DNA of 64,000 nt. Origin: Fodinibius sp964490705. Its GTDB lineage: Bacteria; Bacteroidota; Rhodothermia; Balneolales; Balneolaceae. Below the pieces are notes generated by a model, which worked only from the letters and a program-made list of their open reading frames with translations, was not told where the DNA came from and did not search any database. Made by a program: the position numbers and the translations under genes. Location of the stretch: the NCBI GenBank assembly GCA_964490705.1, contig CAZBCG010000003.1, positions 186,001 through 250,000 on the forward strand, given 5' to 3'. Each line of letters starts with the position of its first letter. Position 1 is the first letter of the stretch. Shown piece after piece: positions 1 to 9,842 of the stretch.

Positions 1-1
1 T

Positions 2-727
2 AATTATTATTTTAGGCTTCCTTCATCTATTGATCTGACTTCAAACTCAACGCTGCAATATACCATCAATCAGATAAACCGTGATGAGCAGCAGAAGTTG
101 TTTCAGGCGACGAGCATTCTGTTTTCGGGGCAGTTTATCCCTACAGAGGGAGCCGGTAATCCTACGGCATCGCTCAGCCAAAACCTGACGAGGGGATCCA
201 CAGTGTTAAATCCGCTGCTCTCCAATCAGGTGATAAGTCCATTGTTATCTAACCAAATAAATGCGTTACTTAACAGTGATGTAAGTCGCCTCGATGTTGA
301 CTTTAATTTGAATGCCTATAACGAGGTTGATTTGGGCATCGCATTGCGATTGTATAACGACCGCCTCATCTTACGGCGTGAGGGACAAATTACCGGTGGA
401 GGTCCGCAAAGCTCAATTGGCGATCGCATTGGGGATCTCAATGCTACCTATCGAATTCAGCGCGGTTTGTCGCTCACGGCTTTCCACCGTCAGGATCAGG
501 TGTTAAACAGCCTGGGCACAGGTGGCACACAAGCCGGTGACGTAACCCCCAGCGTTGATGGTATTGGATTGGAATCACAGATACAGTATAACAGTTGGAA
601 AGAACTGTGGGGTAAAATTACAGATACCGTAAACAGTATTTTTGGAAGCAAAAAGAAGGATAAGAAACAGAATGACAATAAAGAATTAGCAAAACAGAAA
701 GCAACAAAAGAAGAAAAAGAGAAGTAA
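2..727 (+). CDS. TamB-like translocation/assembly module, C-terminal part (5' end outside window)
   Basis: The reading frame is open from base 2, so the N-terminus lies upstream of the window; about 241 residues are visible. The visible part has alternating short beta-type segments, the phrase LFSGQFIP, and a family-like C-terminal pattern of repeated 'aNxxYNEVDLGIALRLYNDRLILRREG' type strands, which is what the TamB/DUF490 C-terminal domain looks like. TamB is known as an inner-membrane-anchored periplasmic protein that bridges to an outer-membrane Omp85 partner and moves phospholipid or assists barrel assembly. The tail is an unusual Lys/Glu-rich charged stretch of about 40 residues. The gene lies 27 bp before rnr on the same strand. 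The assignment rests on the C-terminus only; another large envelope protein is possible. Confidence 0.6.
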   Translation, partial: NYYFRLPSSIDLTSNSTLQYTINQINRDEQQKLFQATSILFSGQFIPTEGAGNPTASLSQNLTRGSTVLNPLLSNQVISPLLSNQINALLNSDVSRLDVDFNLNAYNEVDLGIALRLYNDRLILRREGQITGGGPQSSIGDRIGDLNATYRIQRGLSLTAFHRQDQVLNSLGTGGTQAGDVTPSVDGIGLESQIQYNSWKELWGKITDTVNSIFGSKKKDKKQNDNKELAKQKATKEEKEK

Positions 728-754
728 GAATTTTAAAGATTTTATTACCATTCA

Positions 755-2914
755 ATGAGTAAAAGTAAGAAAGAAACATTTGAGGAAATTATCCTCGACA
801 TTTTGCAGAAGAATCCCAATGCACACCTGCCTTTTGATGTTCTGCAGAATATATTGCAAATCAACAGTGGAAAAGATAATAAACGACTTAAGAGTGTCAT
901 CAACAGCCTTTTTGATCGCAATCTGATTGTGAAACGAAAGGGCGGTGCCATTCAGCTTTCGGGCAATGGACAGGGAAAGAGTTCGAATACCGTAACGGGC
1001 AAAATTGATATCAGCCGTCGGGGCACGGGCTATCTGATTACCGAGGTTTTTGATGAGGATGTGCGAATTCCCTCGAAGCACCTGGGTACGGCCCTGCAAG
1101 ATGACAAAGTAAAGGTTGAGCTCTTTAACAAGGGCAGAAAAGATCGCCAGGAAGGAAAGGTTGTCGAGGTTCTCGAACGCGGCAAAAGCATTTTTGTAGG
1201 CACACTCAACAAGCAGGGCAAGCAGAATTATTTAATCAAGCCGGATGAGAAATCAGCCCATACCGAATTCTTTATCCTGCCCGCTAATATTGGCGATGCC
1301 CAACCCGGCGACAAGGTCGTTTTTGAGCTGGTGGACTGGGTGCATCCGCGGTCGCTGCCCGAAGCAAAAATTGTGGAGATTCTCGGCCGCGAGGGTAGTA
1401 ACGATGCAAACGTGCTCTCAATTTTAGCTGAGAACGATATAAAGGCCGGTTTCCCCGATGAAGTAGTCGAGTATGCCGAGAATATTGAAAGCGACATCAC
1501 TGAAAAAGAAATTATGCGTCGCCGCGATATCCGGGATGAAACGGTGTTTACGATCGATCCCGATACAGCCGAAGATTTTGACGATGCGCTGAGCATTAAA
1601 GTCTTGGATAACGGCAATTTTTATCTGGGCGTACATATCGCCGATGTTACGCATTACATGCCGCGCAATACCGTGCTCGATGATGAGGCCTATAATCGCG
1701 CCACGAGCGTGTATCTGGTTGATCGGGTGATTCCGATGCTGCCGGAGAAATTAAGTAATGGGGTATGCAGTTTGAGTCCGCATGATGATAAGCTGGCCTA
1801 CAGCTGCTTTATGGAGATTGCACCCAACGGAAAGCTAGTGGATTATTCCATTGAGGAAACCGTCATCCACTCCGATCATCGATTTACCTACGAAGAGGCG
1901 CAGGAAGTGATCGACGGAGCCGACAGCGAATTTTCGATGGAGATGCAATCTGCAGCCAAGCTGGCGCACACACTGCTCGACAAGCGCTTTGCCGAAGGCA
2001 GCATCAACTTTGAGACGCCCGAACCCAAGTTCATTTTGGATGATGACGGCACGCCCATCGACGTAGAGCTCAAAGAGCGGTTGTTTGCACATCGGCTGAT
2101 TGAGGAGTGCATGCTGCTGGCCAACAAAACCGTAGCCAAGCACGTGGATAAGCTTCGAAAACAATCCCACAAGAAAAATAATGAGGATCTGTTTCCGTTT
2201 TTATATCGTATTCACGATCAGCCGGACCTCGATAAACTCAAGAACATCGAAGAAAATGTGAAACCGATTGGCATTAACTTTCATATCGACAGCCCCACGG
2301 TGAGCTCCAAGGCAATTAATGTGTTGCTCGAAAAGATTAAGGATACCTCGCTGGAACTTACGGTGAACGACCTGATGCTTCGGGCCATGTCGAAGGCAGA
2401 ATACAGTCCAGATAATATTGGACATTTTGGACTGGGATTTGACGACTACGCACACTTTACGAGTCCCATCCGCCGTTATCCTGATGTACTGGTACACCGT
2501 CTGCTAAAAAATTACGGAGCCGGCAAGCCCAGCTACTCGTATAATGAACTTAAAAAGATGGGATCGCATTGTAGTGAACAAGAGCGTTCTGCGATTGATG
2601 CCGAGCGCGATTCAGTAAAGTTAAAGCAGGTTGAGTATTTGAGTCAACATCTTGGTGAAGATTTTGACGGTGTCATCAGCGGTGTGATGAGCAGCGGCAT
2701 CTTCGTGGATCTGAAAGACTTGCACTGCGAAGGCATGGTGCGGGTTAGTGATTTGAATGACGATTATTACGAATACGATGAAAAGCGTCACTGCCTGGTT
2801 GGGCGAAATCACGGTAAAAAGTACCAGCTAGGGAAAGAAATTCGTGTAAAAGTTGTTAAGACTGATATAAAAGCGCGACAAATAGATCTCAAACTTGTAG
2901 ATGATGGTGAATAA
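755..2914 (+). CDS. rnr: Ribonuclease R (RNB-family 3'-5' exoribonuclease)
   Basis: 719 residues, the usual length for RNase R. In order: an N-terminal winged-helix-like segment (about 5-70), cold-shock/OB regions (about 75-230), the RNB catalytic domain starting near 255, and a C-terminal S1 domain (about 630-710). The RNB metal-binding motif is complete, with Asp268, Asp274, Asp276 and Asp277 in the D-x5-D-x-DD spacing. The enzyme degrades structured RNA processively and takes part in RNA quality control in the cytosol. The ATG at 755 follows the TamB-like gene by 27 bp, and the next gene follows after 18 bp, so the three may be co-transcribed. The assignment is secure from motifs and length. 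Confidence 0.95.
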   Translation: MSKSKKETFEEIILDILQKNPNAHLPFDVLQNILQINSGKDNKRLKSVINSLFDRNLIVKRKGGAIQLSGNGQGKSSNTVTGKIDISRRGTGYLITEVFDEDVRIPSKHLGTALQDDKVKVELFNKGRKDRQEGKVVEVLERGKSIFVGTLNKQGKQNYLIKPDEKSAHTEFFILPANIGDAQPGDKVVFELVDWVHPRSLPEAKIVEILGREGSNDANVLSILAENDIKAGFPDEVVEYAENIESDITEKEIMRRRDIRDETVFTIDPDTAEDFDDALSIKVLDNGNFYLGVHIADVTHYMPRNTVLDDEAYNRATSVYLVDRVIPMLPEKLSNGVCSLSPHDDKLAYSCFMEIAPNGKLVDYSIEETVIHSDHRFTYEEAQEVIDGADSEFSMEMQSAAKLAHTLLDKRFAEGSINFETPEPKFILDDDGTPIDVELKERLFAHRLIEECMLLANKTVAKHVDKLRKQSHKKNNEDLFPFLYRIHDQPDLDKLKNIEENVKPIGINFHIDSPTVSSKAINVLLEKIKDTSLELTVNDLMLRAMSKAEYSPDNIGHFGLGFDDYAHFTSPIRRYPDVLVHRLLKNYGAGKPSYSYNELKKMGSHCSEQERSAIDAERDSVKLKQVEYLSQHLGEDFDGVISGVMSSGIFVDLKDLHCEGMVRVSDLNDDYYEYDEKRHCLVGRNHGKKYQLGKEIRVKVVKTDIKARQIDLKLVDDGE

Positions 2915-2932
2915 TGTAATTTTTCTGCAAAA

Positions 2933-5900
2933 ATGGATACAGTTATGAAAGCATCTCAACTTCTTCGGCGGTCTCTGTTACTGTTATTTATGATGGCTTT
3001 TGCAGGTGGGGTGGTGCAAAAAGCCTATGGTCAGTATTTTTCGTTTGGCAAGAATAGGGTTCAGTATAAAAATTTTGATTGGCGATATATCCAGTCAGAA
3101 CATTTTGATGTGTATTACTACCAATCGAAAAATTATGATCTGGCCAATTTTGCCGCTTATAATTTAGAGGCCTCTCTTCAACAGCTCCGCGAAGATTTTG
3201 ATCATGAGATTGCTGATCGTATCCAGGTAATTATTTATGATTCACATAACGATTTTTCGCAGACCAATGTATGGCCGTTGCCGGTTGATGCTGAAAGTAT
3301 AGGTGGGATGACTGATCCTTATAAAAACCGAATTACCATGCCGTTCGATGGTAATTATACCAAGTTTAGAAGCACCTTACAGCATGAACTGGAGCATGCG
3401 GTGATTAATGATATGTTCTATGGCGGAAATGTACAGTCGCGCCTCAGTGGCAATGCCCTGCAGATTCCGAATTGGTTTAATGAGGGTATGGCTGAATACA
3501 CATCTCTTGGGTGGGATACCGAGACCGATATGTATATTCGCGATGCGGTAATCAATAATTATTTGCCGCCCATCCCGCGACTTGGAGGATATTTTGCCTA
3601 TCGAGGCGGGCAGTCGGTGTGGAATTTTATTTCTGAAGAATATGGCCGACAAAAGATTACCGAAATAATGCAGACCCTGAAAACTTCGCGGAGTTTAGAG
3701 GCGGCATTTAGCCGTTCGCTGGGTCTTAACCTGGAAGAACTTAGTGAGCGTTGGCAAGATTATTATCGCGAGCGCTACCTGCCAGAAGTGGCAAATCGCG
3801 AAAAAGTAACCAATTTTGCCGATCAGCTTACCGACCGCGATAATTCGGGCACCTATAACACCAGTCCTGCTATTTCGCCACAGGGCGACAAAATTGCAAT
3901 GATTACCAACGATCGCGGTTATTTCGATGTCGTTGTTATCAGTGCTATTACCGGGGAAAAGATAAAGACGCTCATTAAAGGAGAGGATAACCTGAACTTT
4001 GAGGAGCTCAATATCTTAAATCCCAATCTAACCTGGTCGCCAGATGGTCAAAAAATTGCGTTATCCAGCAAATCGAAAGGATCCGACAATCTTGCCATTG
4101 TTGACTACAATAGTGGCAAGGTTCGAATGGTTAAATTTCCCAAACTGGATGCAATAGGATCGGTTGCTTGGTCACCGGATGGTCAAAAAATTGCCTTTGA
4201 CGGTAACATTGGTCCGTATCAGGACATCTATGTGTATAACCTGGAAAGTAAGGAGTTCAACAATGTTACAAATGATGTAATTTCTGATTATACACCAGCT
4301 TGGGGATCCGATTCAGAAACCATCTACTTTACCTCATCGCGCGGTGATGAGGTGACGCTTAATCAGGTTAAGAATACCTCTCGTTTGTTGATGGATGATG
4401 ATCTCTATAGCACCGATATCTACGCGGTAACTCTTGGAGACAACAGAGCTCAGCGTCTCACCAAGACGCCACGCTGGAACGAATATCAGCCATCCACTAC
4501 ACACGATGGACGACTGTTTTATATCTCCGATGAGAACGGTATTCCCAATGTCTATCAAATGAATTTGAACGATCGTACCACCACACCGTTGACCAATCTG
4601 CAGACCGGGGTCATGCAGATGTCGATCAGTTCCGATGGTGGACGTATGGCAGTTAACTCTATCAACGAAGGCTATGTGGATATCTTTATGATCCGGTCTC
4701 CGCTTACTCGTAAGAAAGATGGACGGCTACAACTTAATCACTGGGCGCAGCGTCGAGCACAGGAAACCGAAGCAGAGCGTGTGCCGGCTACCGGTTATGT
4801 TCGTGAAATGTTGACTTCAAATCCATTAGCTCAAACAAGCCTGACTGATGCAGTAGCTTCAAAAATAGATCCCGAGCCAAAGGAGGCCATAGTCGATACG
4901 TTGGCTGGGGGCAAACCCGAACCTCAACAACAAGATACGACCGAGGAGAGTCAGACCGATTCCGACGAAATTGATTTTCGGAACTATGTATTTGATTCTT
5001 CAGTAGAAGAAGATTCTGTTTTTAAGAAAAAATATTTAGATGCTGCTAAGTTTGATCTGGAAGACAACAAAACCGATGACGGGCGGTACGTACCCAATAA
5101 TTATCGTCTGAAATTTAGTACCGATCTTGTTTACGCAGGGGGGAACTTTTCAACCAATTACGGATCGTACGGTATTACCCAGATCCGGTTTAGTGACCTG
5201 CTGGGTAATCATCAGATTTCGTTTGGTAGCAATTTGAATCTTGATCTGCGGAACAGCACCTACTTTTTGCAGTATGGCTATTTGAAACAGCGCACCGACT
5301 GGATTTTCAACTTTTTCCACAACTCCAGCAGTTTTCAGGATTTTTCAGGTCAATTGTATCGTTTGCGGTCGTACGGCGGGGCCGTGAATATGCGATATCC
5401 CATCGACAAGTTTCGCCGCGTTGACTTGAGCTTGTCCATGATTGAGTTGTCTCAAGATTATACCATCGCCTATTCGGATATTTCTCAAAATCGCAGTTCT
5501 TCATTCTTGTATCCGCAGGCTATTTATACCAGCGACAGAACCCTGCGGGGGAATATTACGCCCATTGCGGGGTCGCGGTATTCGGTGAGTCTGAGCGGTA
5601 GTCCACCTGTTACGTCCAGCTCTATCGGTTTTGCTTCTGTGCTTGGTGATTATCGCAAATATTTTAATCTCGGATCAGGATATTCTTTTGCTGTCCGGGG
5701 ATCCGGGGCAGCTTCATTTGGCAGCGATTCCCAAACCTTCTTTATGGGCGGTATGCTGGGCTGGATTAACCAGCAATATTCAGATCGCAGTCTCCCGCTT
5801 GATGAACTTGGCGATCAATTCTTTACACAGCCGGCGCTTCCGCTGCGTGGTCATCCCTATAATGCTATTTACGGAGATCGCTTTGCTCTTGTGAATGCTG

Positions 5901-6307
5901 AATTTCGCTTCCCGCTGTTTGCAGCAATTCTGCCGGGCCCTATTCCCATCTTGCCCCTGTATAATTTGACGGGGGTTGCATTTGTCGATGCCGGTATGGC
6001 CTGGGGACAGGAGGTGACGTTTGAGTATCGTAATCAAGATGGTGAGCTGGTCAAAGCAGATCCCCCGTTGAATGATAAAGATCTTAATTTTAGAATCAGC
6101 AAAAGGGAACAACGTTCTATAGCCGTACCGGGAGCAGGGGATCTTAATGTCGATGTCGATAACGGAGATATCCTGATGGGCGCCGGCTTTGGACTGCGTA
6201 CCATTCTGTTTGGATTTCCGCTCCGCTATGATGTGGGCTGGCCGTATTACCGCGATGGTTTTGAAAGCAAGCCGATTCACTATATTACCATCGGCGTCGA
6301 TTTCTAA
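2933..6307 (+). CDS. Secreted gluzincin peptidase-like / TolB beta-propeller / Omp85-type barrel fusion protein
   Basis: 1124 residues. A signal peptide follows the start; ATG 2945 gives a more classical signal sequence than 2933 and is the alternative start. Residues about 40-290 resemble the peptidase MA/gluzincin fold, with HELEH at 151-155 and the downstream Glu184 in NEGMAEY as probable zinc ligands. Residues about 300-600 contain WD40/PD40-like blades ('SPDGqKIA' repeated). After a Glu/Asp-rich linker (about 650-700) a C-terminal half of roughly 400 residues has alternating beta strands and resembles the Omp85/surface-antigen barrel. It is probably an outer-membrane protein with a periplasmic or surface protease-propeller head. 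Substrate unknown. It appears to be the last gene of the tamB-rnr unit. Confidence 0.75.
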   Translation: MDTVMKASQLLRRSLLLLFMMAFAGGVVQKAYGQYFSFGKNRVQYKNFDWRYIQSEHFDVYYYQSKNYDLANFAAYNLEASLQQLREDFDHEIADRIQVIIYDSHNDFSQTNVWPLPVDAESIGGMTDPYKNRITMPFDGNYTKFRSTLQHELEHAVINDMFYGGNVQSRLSGNALQIPNWFNEGMAEYTSLGWDTETDMYIRDAVINNYLPPIPRLGGYFAYRGGQSVWNFISEEYGRQKITEIMQTLKTSRSLEAAFSRSLGLNLEELSERWQDYYRERYLPEVANREKVTNFADQLTDRDNSGTYNTSPAISPQGDKIAMITNDRGYFDVVVISAITGEKIKTLIKGEDNLNFEELNILNPNLTWSPDGQKIALSSKSKGSDNLAIVDYNSGKVRMVKFPKLDAIGSVAWSPDGQKIAFDGNIGPYQDIYVYNLESKEFNNVTNDVISDYTPAWGSDSETIYFTSSRGDEVTLNQVKNTSRLLMDDDLYSTDIYAVTLGDNRAQRLTKTPRWNEYQPSTTHDGRLFYISDENGIPNVYQMNLNDRTTTPLTNLQTGVMQMSISSDGGRMAVNSINEGYVDIFMIRSPLTRKKDGRLQLNHWAQRRAQETEAERVPATGYVREMLTSNPLAQTSLTDAVASKIDPEPKEAIVDTLAGGKPEPQQQDTTEESQTDSDEIDFRNYVFDSSVEEDSVFKKKYLDAAKFDLEDNKTDDGRYVPNNYRLKFSTDLVYAGGNFSTNYGSYGITQIRFSDLLGNHQISFGSNLNLDLRNSTYFLQYGYLKQRTDWIFNFFHNSSSFQDFSGQLYRLRSYGGAVNMRYPIDKFRRVDLSLSMIELSQDYTIAYSDISQNRSSSFLYPQAIYTSDRTLRGNITPIAGSRYSVSLSGSPPVTSSSIGFASVLGDYRKYFNLGSGYSFAVRGSGAASFGSDSQTFFMGGMLGWINQQYSDRSLPLDELGDQFFTQPALPLRGHPYNAIYGDRFALVNAEFRFPLFAAILPGPIPILPLYNLTGVAFVDAGMAWGQEVTFEYRNQDGELVKADPPLNDKDLNFRISKREQRSIAVPGAGDLNVDVDNGDILMGAGFGLRTILFGFPLRYDVGWPYYRDGFESKPIHYITIGVDF

Positions 6308-6329
6308 ACTTCGCTAATATCTGGTTTTC

Positions 6330-6362
6330 AAAAGGAGATCCTTAACCGGGATCTCCTTTTTT
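6330..6362 (+). terminator. Rho-independent terminator after the Omp85-fusion gene
   Basis: A perfect 12-bp stem (6330-6341 with 6349-6360), loop of 7 bases, A-run on the left arm and a run of six T after the GC-rich part. It lies 22 bp after the stop codon at 6307. The A-tract on the other side could also serve the minus strand. Confidence 0.9.
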
Positions 6363-6516
6363 GTTGATCAGGGAAAATCATTTTGAAGCATGCGTTTATC
6401 AGCTAGGGGGGGTAAGGGAGAATATACTCCCGGCGAATATTTCTTACAGGGCTACAGCTTTTCTGCGGCCAGATAGCTAATTGGAAAAATAAGGAAAGCA
6501 TTGGGTCGTTTCTCAC

Positions 6517-7824
6517 CTATCGTCGTACTACCCGGTTGATTTTCAGCAGGCGATCAAAATTCTGATCGGGATCTTTAAAATAGACAAACGTCAAATATTC
6601 CTGCTTAGACGATAAAAACCCCTGGTCCAGGGCAAGGTCGTTAACGCCATTATTTTGTACCAGCACGTATTTGTAGGCGTATTGTCCCTGCTTGATGAGT
6701 GCAGTTCCTTCCCACAATTTCCGTTCCGTATTGTAGCTCATTTTTTGCAGTGGGTTAATCATCCAGTTATTAAAATGACCAACAATGTAAATTTCTGATG
6801 ACGTCGAGATTGAGCTGTCAGTTTCGAGCGAAAAGTGCACGCGGGCGTAGTCGCTGCCGCGAGCATCAAGCGGTATCCCCCAATCTGAGCTGGTAAAGGG
6901 ACGGGAACTGATATCCAGGTTTTGTACATCACGACGCAGTAAAATGTCAGGAGGTGTGTTGCCTGGTCGGTATTCCAGAATTTTGCGTCCATCGGCATCA
7001 AAGCTGCGCAGGTCCAGTGTTTTAAATTCATAATTACCGATATAGGCATGTTCTCTTTCCAGTCGTCCATTGAGTTCATTTGGGGTTATCGTATCCAAAA
7101 AACCGGCGGTACGCATACGTCCCCAAAAGCGATTTTGTACGAACGACATCGACAGATCAAACTGCGGATACTCTACAAAATTGGGATAGCGATAGGTGCC
7201 AAACGGCTGATCAATGGGACGTCCGTCATTACGCTGGGCATAAAAGGTTTCGATGCGGGTATCCAGGGTGCCTTCGTTTTCCGTTACAAAAAACGGGATT
7301 GAAAACAGTAATTCTCCGCTATTATAGCTATAGATTTCCATCAAATAATTGCCACTTACCACGGGATTCAGTTCAGTGGGGAATTCATGCTCCACATGCC
7401 AGTACGATGGGCGTTGGCTATAACTCTCCTTGACATTTTGCACATAGGTCTGTGAAAAGCTGTCGAGGAAGGTGGAAGGAGTAATGCTGCTTTGATCCCA
7501 ATTTTGCGAGCGATGTGATATCTCCAGCCGAAACTGCCGGCTTTCTTCGCCCAGGTAATCAAACGACAAGATCAGCTTTTGCTGAGAATTGAGCTGAATG
7601 ACTGGCGGTCCCGTAGGATTTCCCTTGGGATGCAGCTGAATGCTTTGAATGTCGTTGGGCGGTGCCTGTTGTTGGGGGAGCGCAAAGGTGGCTTCCAGAT
7701 TCTCAGATGATGGTTTGACCGTGGATTGTGTTCTATTTTGATTAGAGGATGCACACCCCATCCCAATACAGAGAATAAAAGTTGCCAGTAAAAATTTAGC
7801 GTAAAAATTCGCCGTTGAATACAA
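6517..7824 (-). CDS. Type IX secretion system plug-type lipoprotein (DUF5103 family)
   Basis: About 435 residues from the TTG at 7824; the frame stays open back to 7917, but that stretch lies inside dapF. TTG 7824 puts a short basic n-region, a hydrophobic stretch and a cysteine (GMGCASS) in the arrangement of a lipoprotein signal. The N-terminal half has the pattern of the DUF5103/T9SS plug domain (IQLHPKGNPTGPPVIQL, then YVQNVKESYSQRPSYWH); the C-terminal part has an E-set/glycogen-binding-like 'VGHFNNW' segment. In Flavobacterium a Plug protein closes the SprA translocon from the periplasmic side. SprA is encoded about 15 kb away at 22281. It is the last gene of the ccmB-holB-dapF operon and overlaps the dapF 3' end by up to 29 bp. 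Confidence 0.8.
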   Translation of the reverse strand: MYSTANFYAKFLLATFILCIGMGCASSNQNRTQSTVKPSSENLEATFALPQQQAPPNDIQSIQLHPKGNPTGPPVIQLNSQQKLILSFDYLGEESRQFRLEISHRSQNWDQSSITPSTFLDSFSQTYVQNVKESYSQRPSYWHVEHEFPTELNPVVSGNYLMEIYSYNSGELLFSIPFFVTENEGTLDTRIETFYAQRNDGRPIDQPFGTYRYPNFVEYPQFDLSMSFVQNRFWGRMRTAGFLDTITPNELNGRLEREHAYIGNYEFKTLDLRSFDADGRKILEYRPGNTPPDILLRRDVQNLDISSRPFTSSDWGIPLDARGSDYARVHFSLETDSSISTSSEIYIVGHFNNWMINPLQKMSYNTERKLWEGTALIKQGQYAYKYVLVQNNGVNDLALDQGFLSSKQEYLTFVYFKDPDQNFDRLLKINRVVRR

Positions 7825-8632
7825 AATGGGCCGGACCTTCAAGTTTAATATTAGAATAGGTGTCAGTATGAGAGTCAAACGAAAAGTGAACGTTGAGTGC
7901 GCCACCTTTGGTATCAACAGAAAATGGACTTTCTGCCGGATGATCTTGCAGATGATGCCAAACCAGGGCAGAAGCGATTGCTCCCGTACCGCAGGCCAGG
8001 GTCAGATCTTCGACGCCTCGTTCATATGTTTGCAGTTGCACGGTCTGTTGATCAACCCCGCAAATGAAATTGACATTCGTGCCTTTGGGTTGAAACTCTT
8101 CGTGATAGCGTAGCTCGCTTCCCAACTTTCGCAGTTGGTCTTCTTGCTCGAGTTCATCCTCGTCAACCTGCGTGACGATATGCTCGGTGCCTGTGTGAAT
8201 TTGATACAGTGTTACACCATCCACCGTGTGTTCAGCAGCTGAGGCCTCCATCGGAAACGCAATGCTCACCGTATTTGGAGATGACACTTCTGCTTGATAA
8301 ATCTGGTCATGCACATTAAACGAGTGGTTGGCATCAAATCCCAGTGAGTGGGCAAAAAGTGCAATACAGCGGGCCCCATTACCGCACATCCCGGCATTAC
8401 TGCCATCGGGATTGCGGTAGATCATCGTGTAATCAACCTTTGGCTGTTGTGGTTTCGCCAGGGCCAGGATGCCATCAGAACCAACGCCGAATTTCCGGTC
8501 GCAGATTTCAGGGGCCAGTCCGGCAATTTCTTCTTCGGAAAATTGCCCGTTGCGGTTATCGAGCACCACAAAATCGTTGCCGGCGCCCTGCATCTTTGTA
8601 AAAGGGATATGTGAGCTGGAATCAGTCATCAT
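7796..8632 (-). CDS. dapF: Diaminopimelate epimerase
   Basis: 278 residues, normal length. The enzyme interconverts LL- and meso-diaminopimelate for lysine and peptidoglycan synthesis in the cytosol. Both catalytic cysteines are present: Cys83 in MCGNGARC and Cys214 in ACGTGAIAS; the N-terminal GAGNDFVVLD signature is also intact. The start could be the first or second of two adjacent ATGs (8632 or 8629). It begins 3 bp after the holB stop and overlaps the plug-lipoprotein start, so translation is probably coupled within the operon. Confidence 0.96.
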   Translation of the reverse strand: MMTDSSSHIPFTKMQGAGNDFVVLDNRNGQFSEEEIAGLAPEICDRKFGVGSDGILALAKPQQPKVDYTMIYRNPDGSNAGMCGNGARCIALFAHSLGFDANHSFNVHDQIYQAEVSSPNTVSIAFPMEASAAEHTVDGVTLYQIHTGTEHIVTQVDEDELEQEDQLRKLGSELRYHEEFQPKGTNVNFICGVDQQTVQLQTYERGVEDLTLACGTGAIASALVWHHLQDHPAESPFSVDTKGGALNVHFSFDSHTDTYSNIKLEGPAHFVFNGEFLR

Positions 8633-8635
8633 TAA

Positions 8636-9838
8636 TCAGTTGGCAAAAGCGGGTAAGTGTTTCCAGGAATCAGCATCCGAAATAACGGGATCCTGGTCGC
8701 GCATCAGGTTCGAAAATCGAAAGGCCAGGGCGGTAAATATCAATTTGGCCTGCACATTTTGATAGATCATCGGCTTGCACTTATTCACTTGCGTAATCAT
8801 TTCCTCGAGACGCGCATCGCTAAGCGTTTTACAAAACTTCTGAATTACCTCGATTTGATCAGCATTGGTAATTAATTCTTTTTTCTGCGTTGAACGATAC
8901 ACCATCAGATCTCTAAGAAAAACTTCCATCACGTTGAGGATTGCAATCTGTCCCTCTACATTTTGCTGACTCTGCCAATCCTGTGCCGTTTCAGTGATGT
9001 TGACGGCATCCTGCGCGTATGCATAGCGTAGGAATTCGATAATTGCCTGCCGTGTTTGCTTCAGCGTGCCCACATCAAAAAAGCGGGTCATGGCGTAATT
9101 ACCACCCGAAACGCGAGCCAGATATGAGGCATCATCTTCGGGCAGCCCATCCTGTTTAATAAGTGCCTGTTCGATCTCTTCGGTTTTAAGCGCCGAAAGT
9201 TGAATATGTTGACATCGGGAGATAATTGTGGGCAGCAGCGCTTCGGTATGGTCGGTCGTGAGCAGAAATATCATGTCTTCGGATGGCTCCTCCAGTAATT
9301 TCAAAAAGGCGTTTGCAGCCTCTTTCCGCATGTTTTCAATACCCGTCATAATCACAACCGTTTTTTGTCCCTCGTTTGGTTTATAAAAAGCAGTGGGACG
9401 AATTTCTTCCCGGAAGTAATCAATGGGATAAAAAGCGCGTTTATTTTTAGTGCTGTCTTCATTCGTTAAAGAAGGTCGCAAGCTAAAATCCACAATTTCA
9501 TACGGATCTTCGCGAAGCAGTTCCAGGCGGTTGCGTAGTTCTTCTACCGAAACAGTAGTTGGCACCGGCAGAAATACGTGAATATCGGGATGGGTAAACC
9601 ACGATGATTTTTTTGAAAAAGCTTGGCTGCCAAGATCGGTCAGGTTATCTACGCCGTTAATGAGTTCAGCAAAGGCTAAAGCAAAAGCGGTTTTGCCAAT
9701 ACCCGGTGGCCCCGAAAACAAGTACGAATGACTGATGCGTCCCGATTGCAGGATACGCTCGATCTGTTCGCGCGCAAAAGACTGACCTACCAGTCTCTGG
9801 TCGCCAAAACTAAATGTGAGATTGCTGTAATGTTCCAT
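8636..9838 (-). CDS. holB: DNA polymerase III delta' subunit (clamp loader)
   Basis: 400 residues from ATG 9838 (MEHYSNLTFSFGDQRL); the frame extends to 9907 but would then run into ccmB. A Walker A motif (SGPPGIGKTAFA) lies near residues 40-50, a Walker B-like region near 'TVVIMTGIENM', and an SRC-type sensor/arginine-finger motif near 'IISRCQHIQ'. The protein is part of the gamma/tau complex that loads the sliding clamp. The Cys4 zinc module found in E. coli delta' and gamma is not visible. It lies 4 bp after ccmB and 3 bp before dapF. A DnaX-like paralogue is the alternative, but the length and weaker ATPase motifs favour delta'. Confidence 0.88.
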   Translation of the reverse strand: MEHYSNLTFSFGDQRLVGQSFAREQIERILQSGRISHSYLFSGPPGIGKTAFALAFAELINGVDNLTDLGSQAFSKKSSWFTHPDIHVFLPVPTTVSVEELRNRLELLREDPYEIVDFSLRPSLTNEDSTKNKRAFYPIDYFREEIRPTAFYKPNEGQKTVVIMTGIENMRKEAANAFLKLLEEPSEDMIFLLTTDHTEALLPTIISRCQHIQLSALKTEEIEQALIKQDGLPEDDASYLARVSGGNYAMTRFFDVGTLKQTRQAIIEFLRYAYAQDAVNITETAQDWQSQQNVEGQIAILNVMEVFLRDLMVYRSTQKKELITNADQIEVIQKFCKTLSDARLEEMITQVNKCKPMIYQNVQAKLIFTALAFRFSNLMRDQDPVISDADSWKHLPAFAN

Positions 9839-9842
9839 GGTG

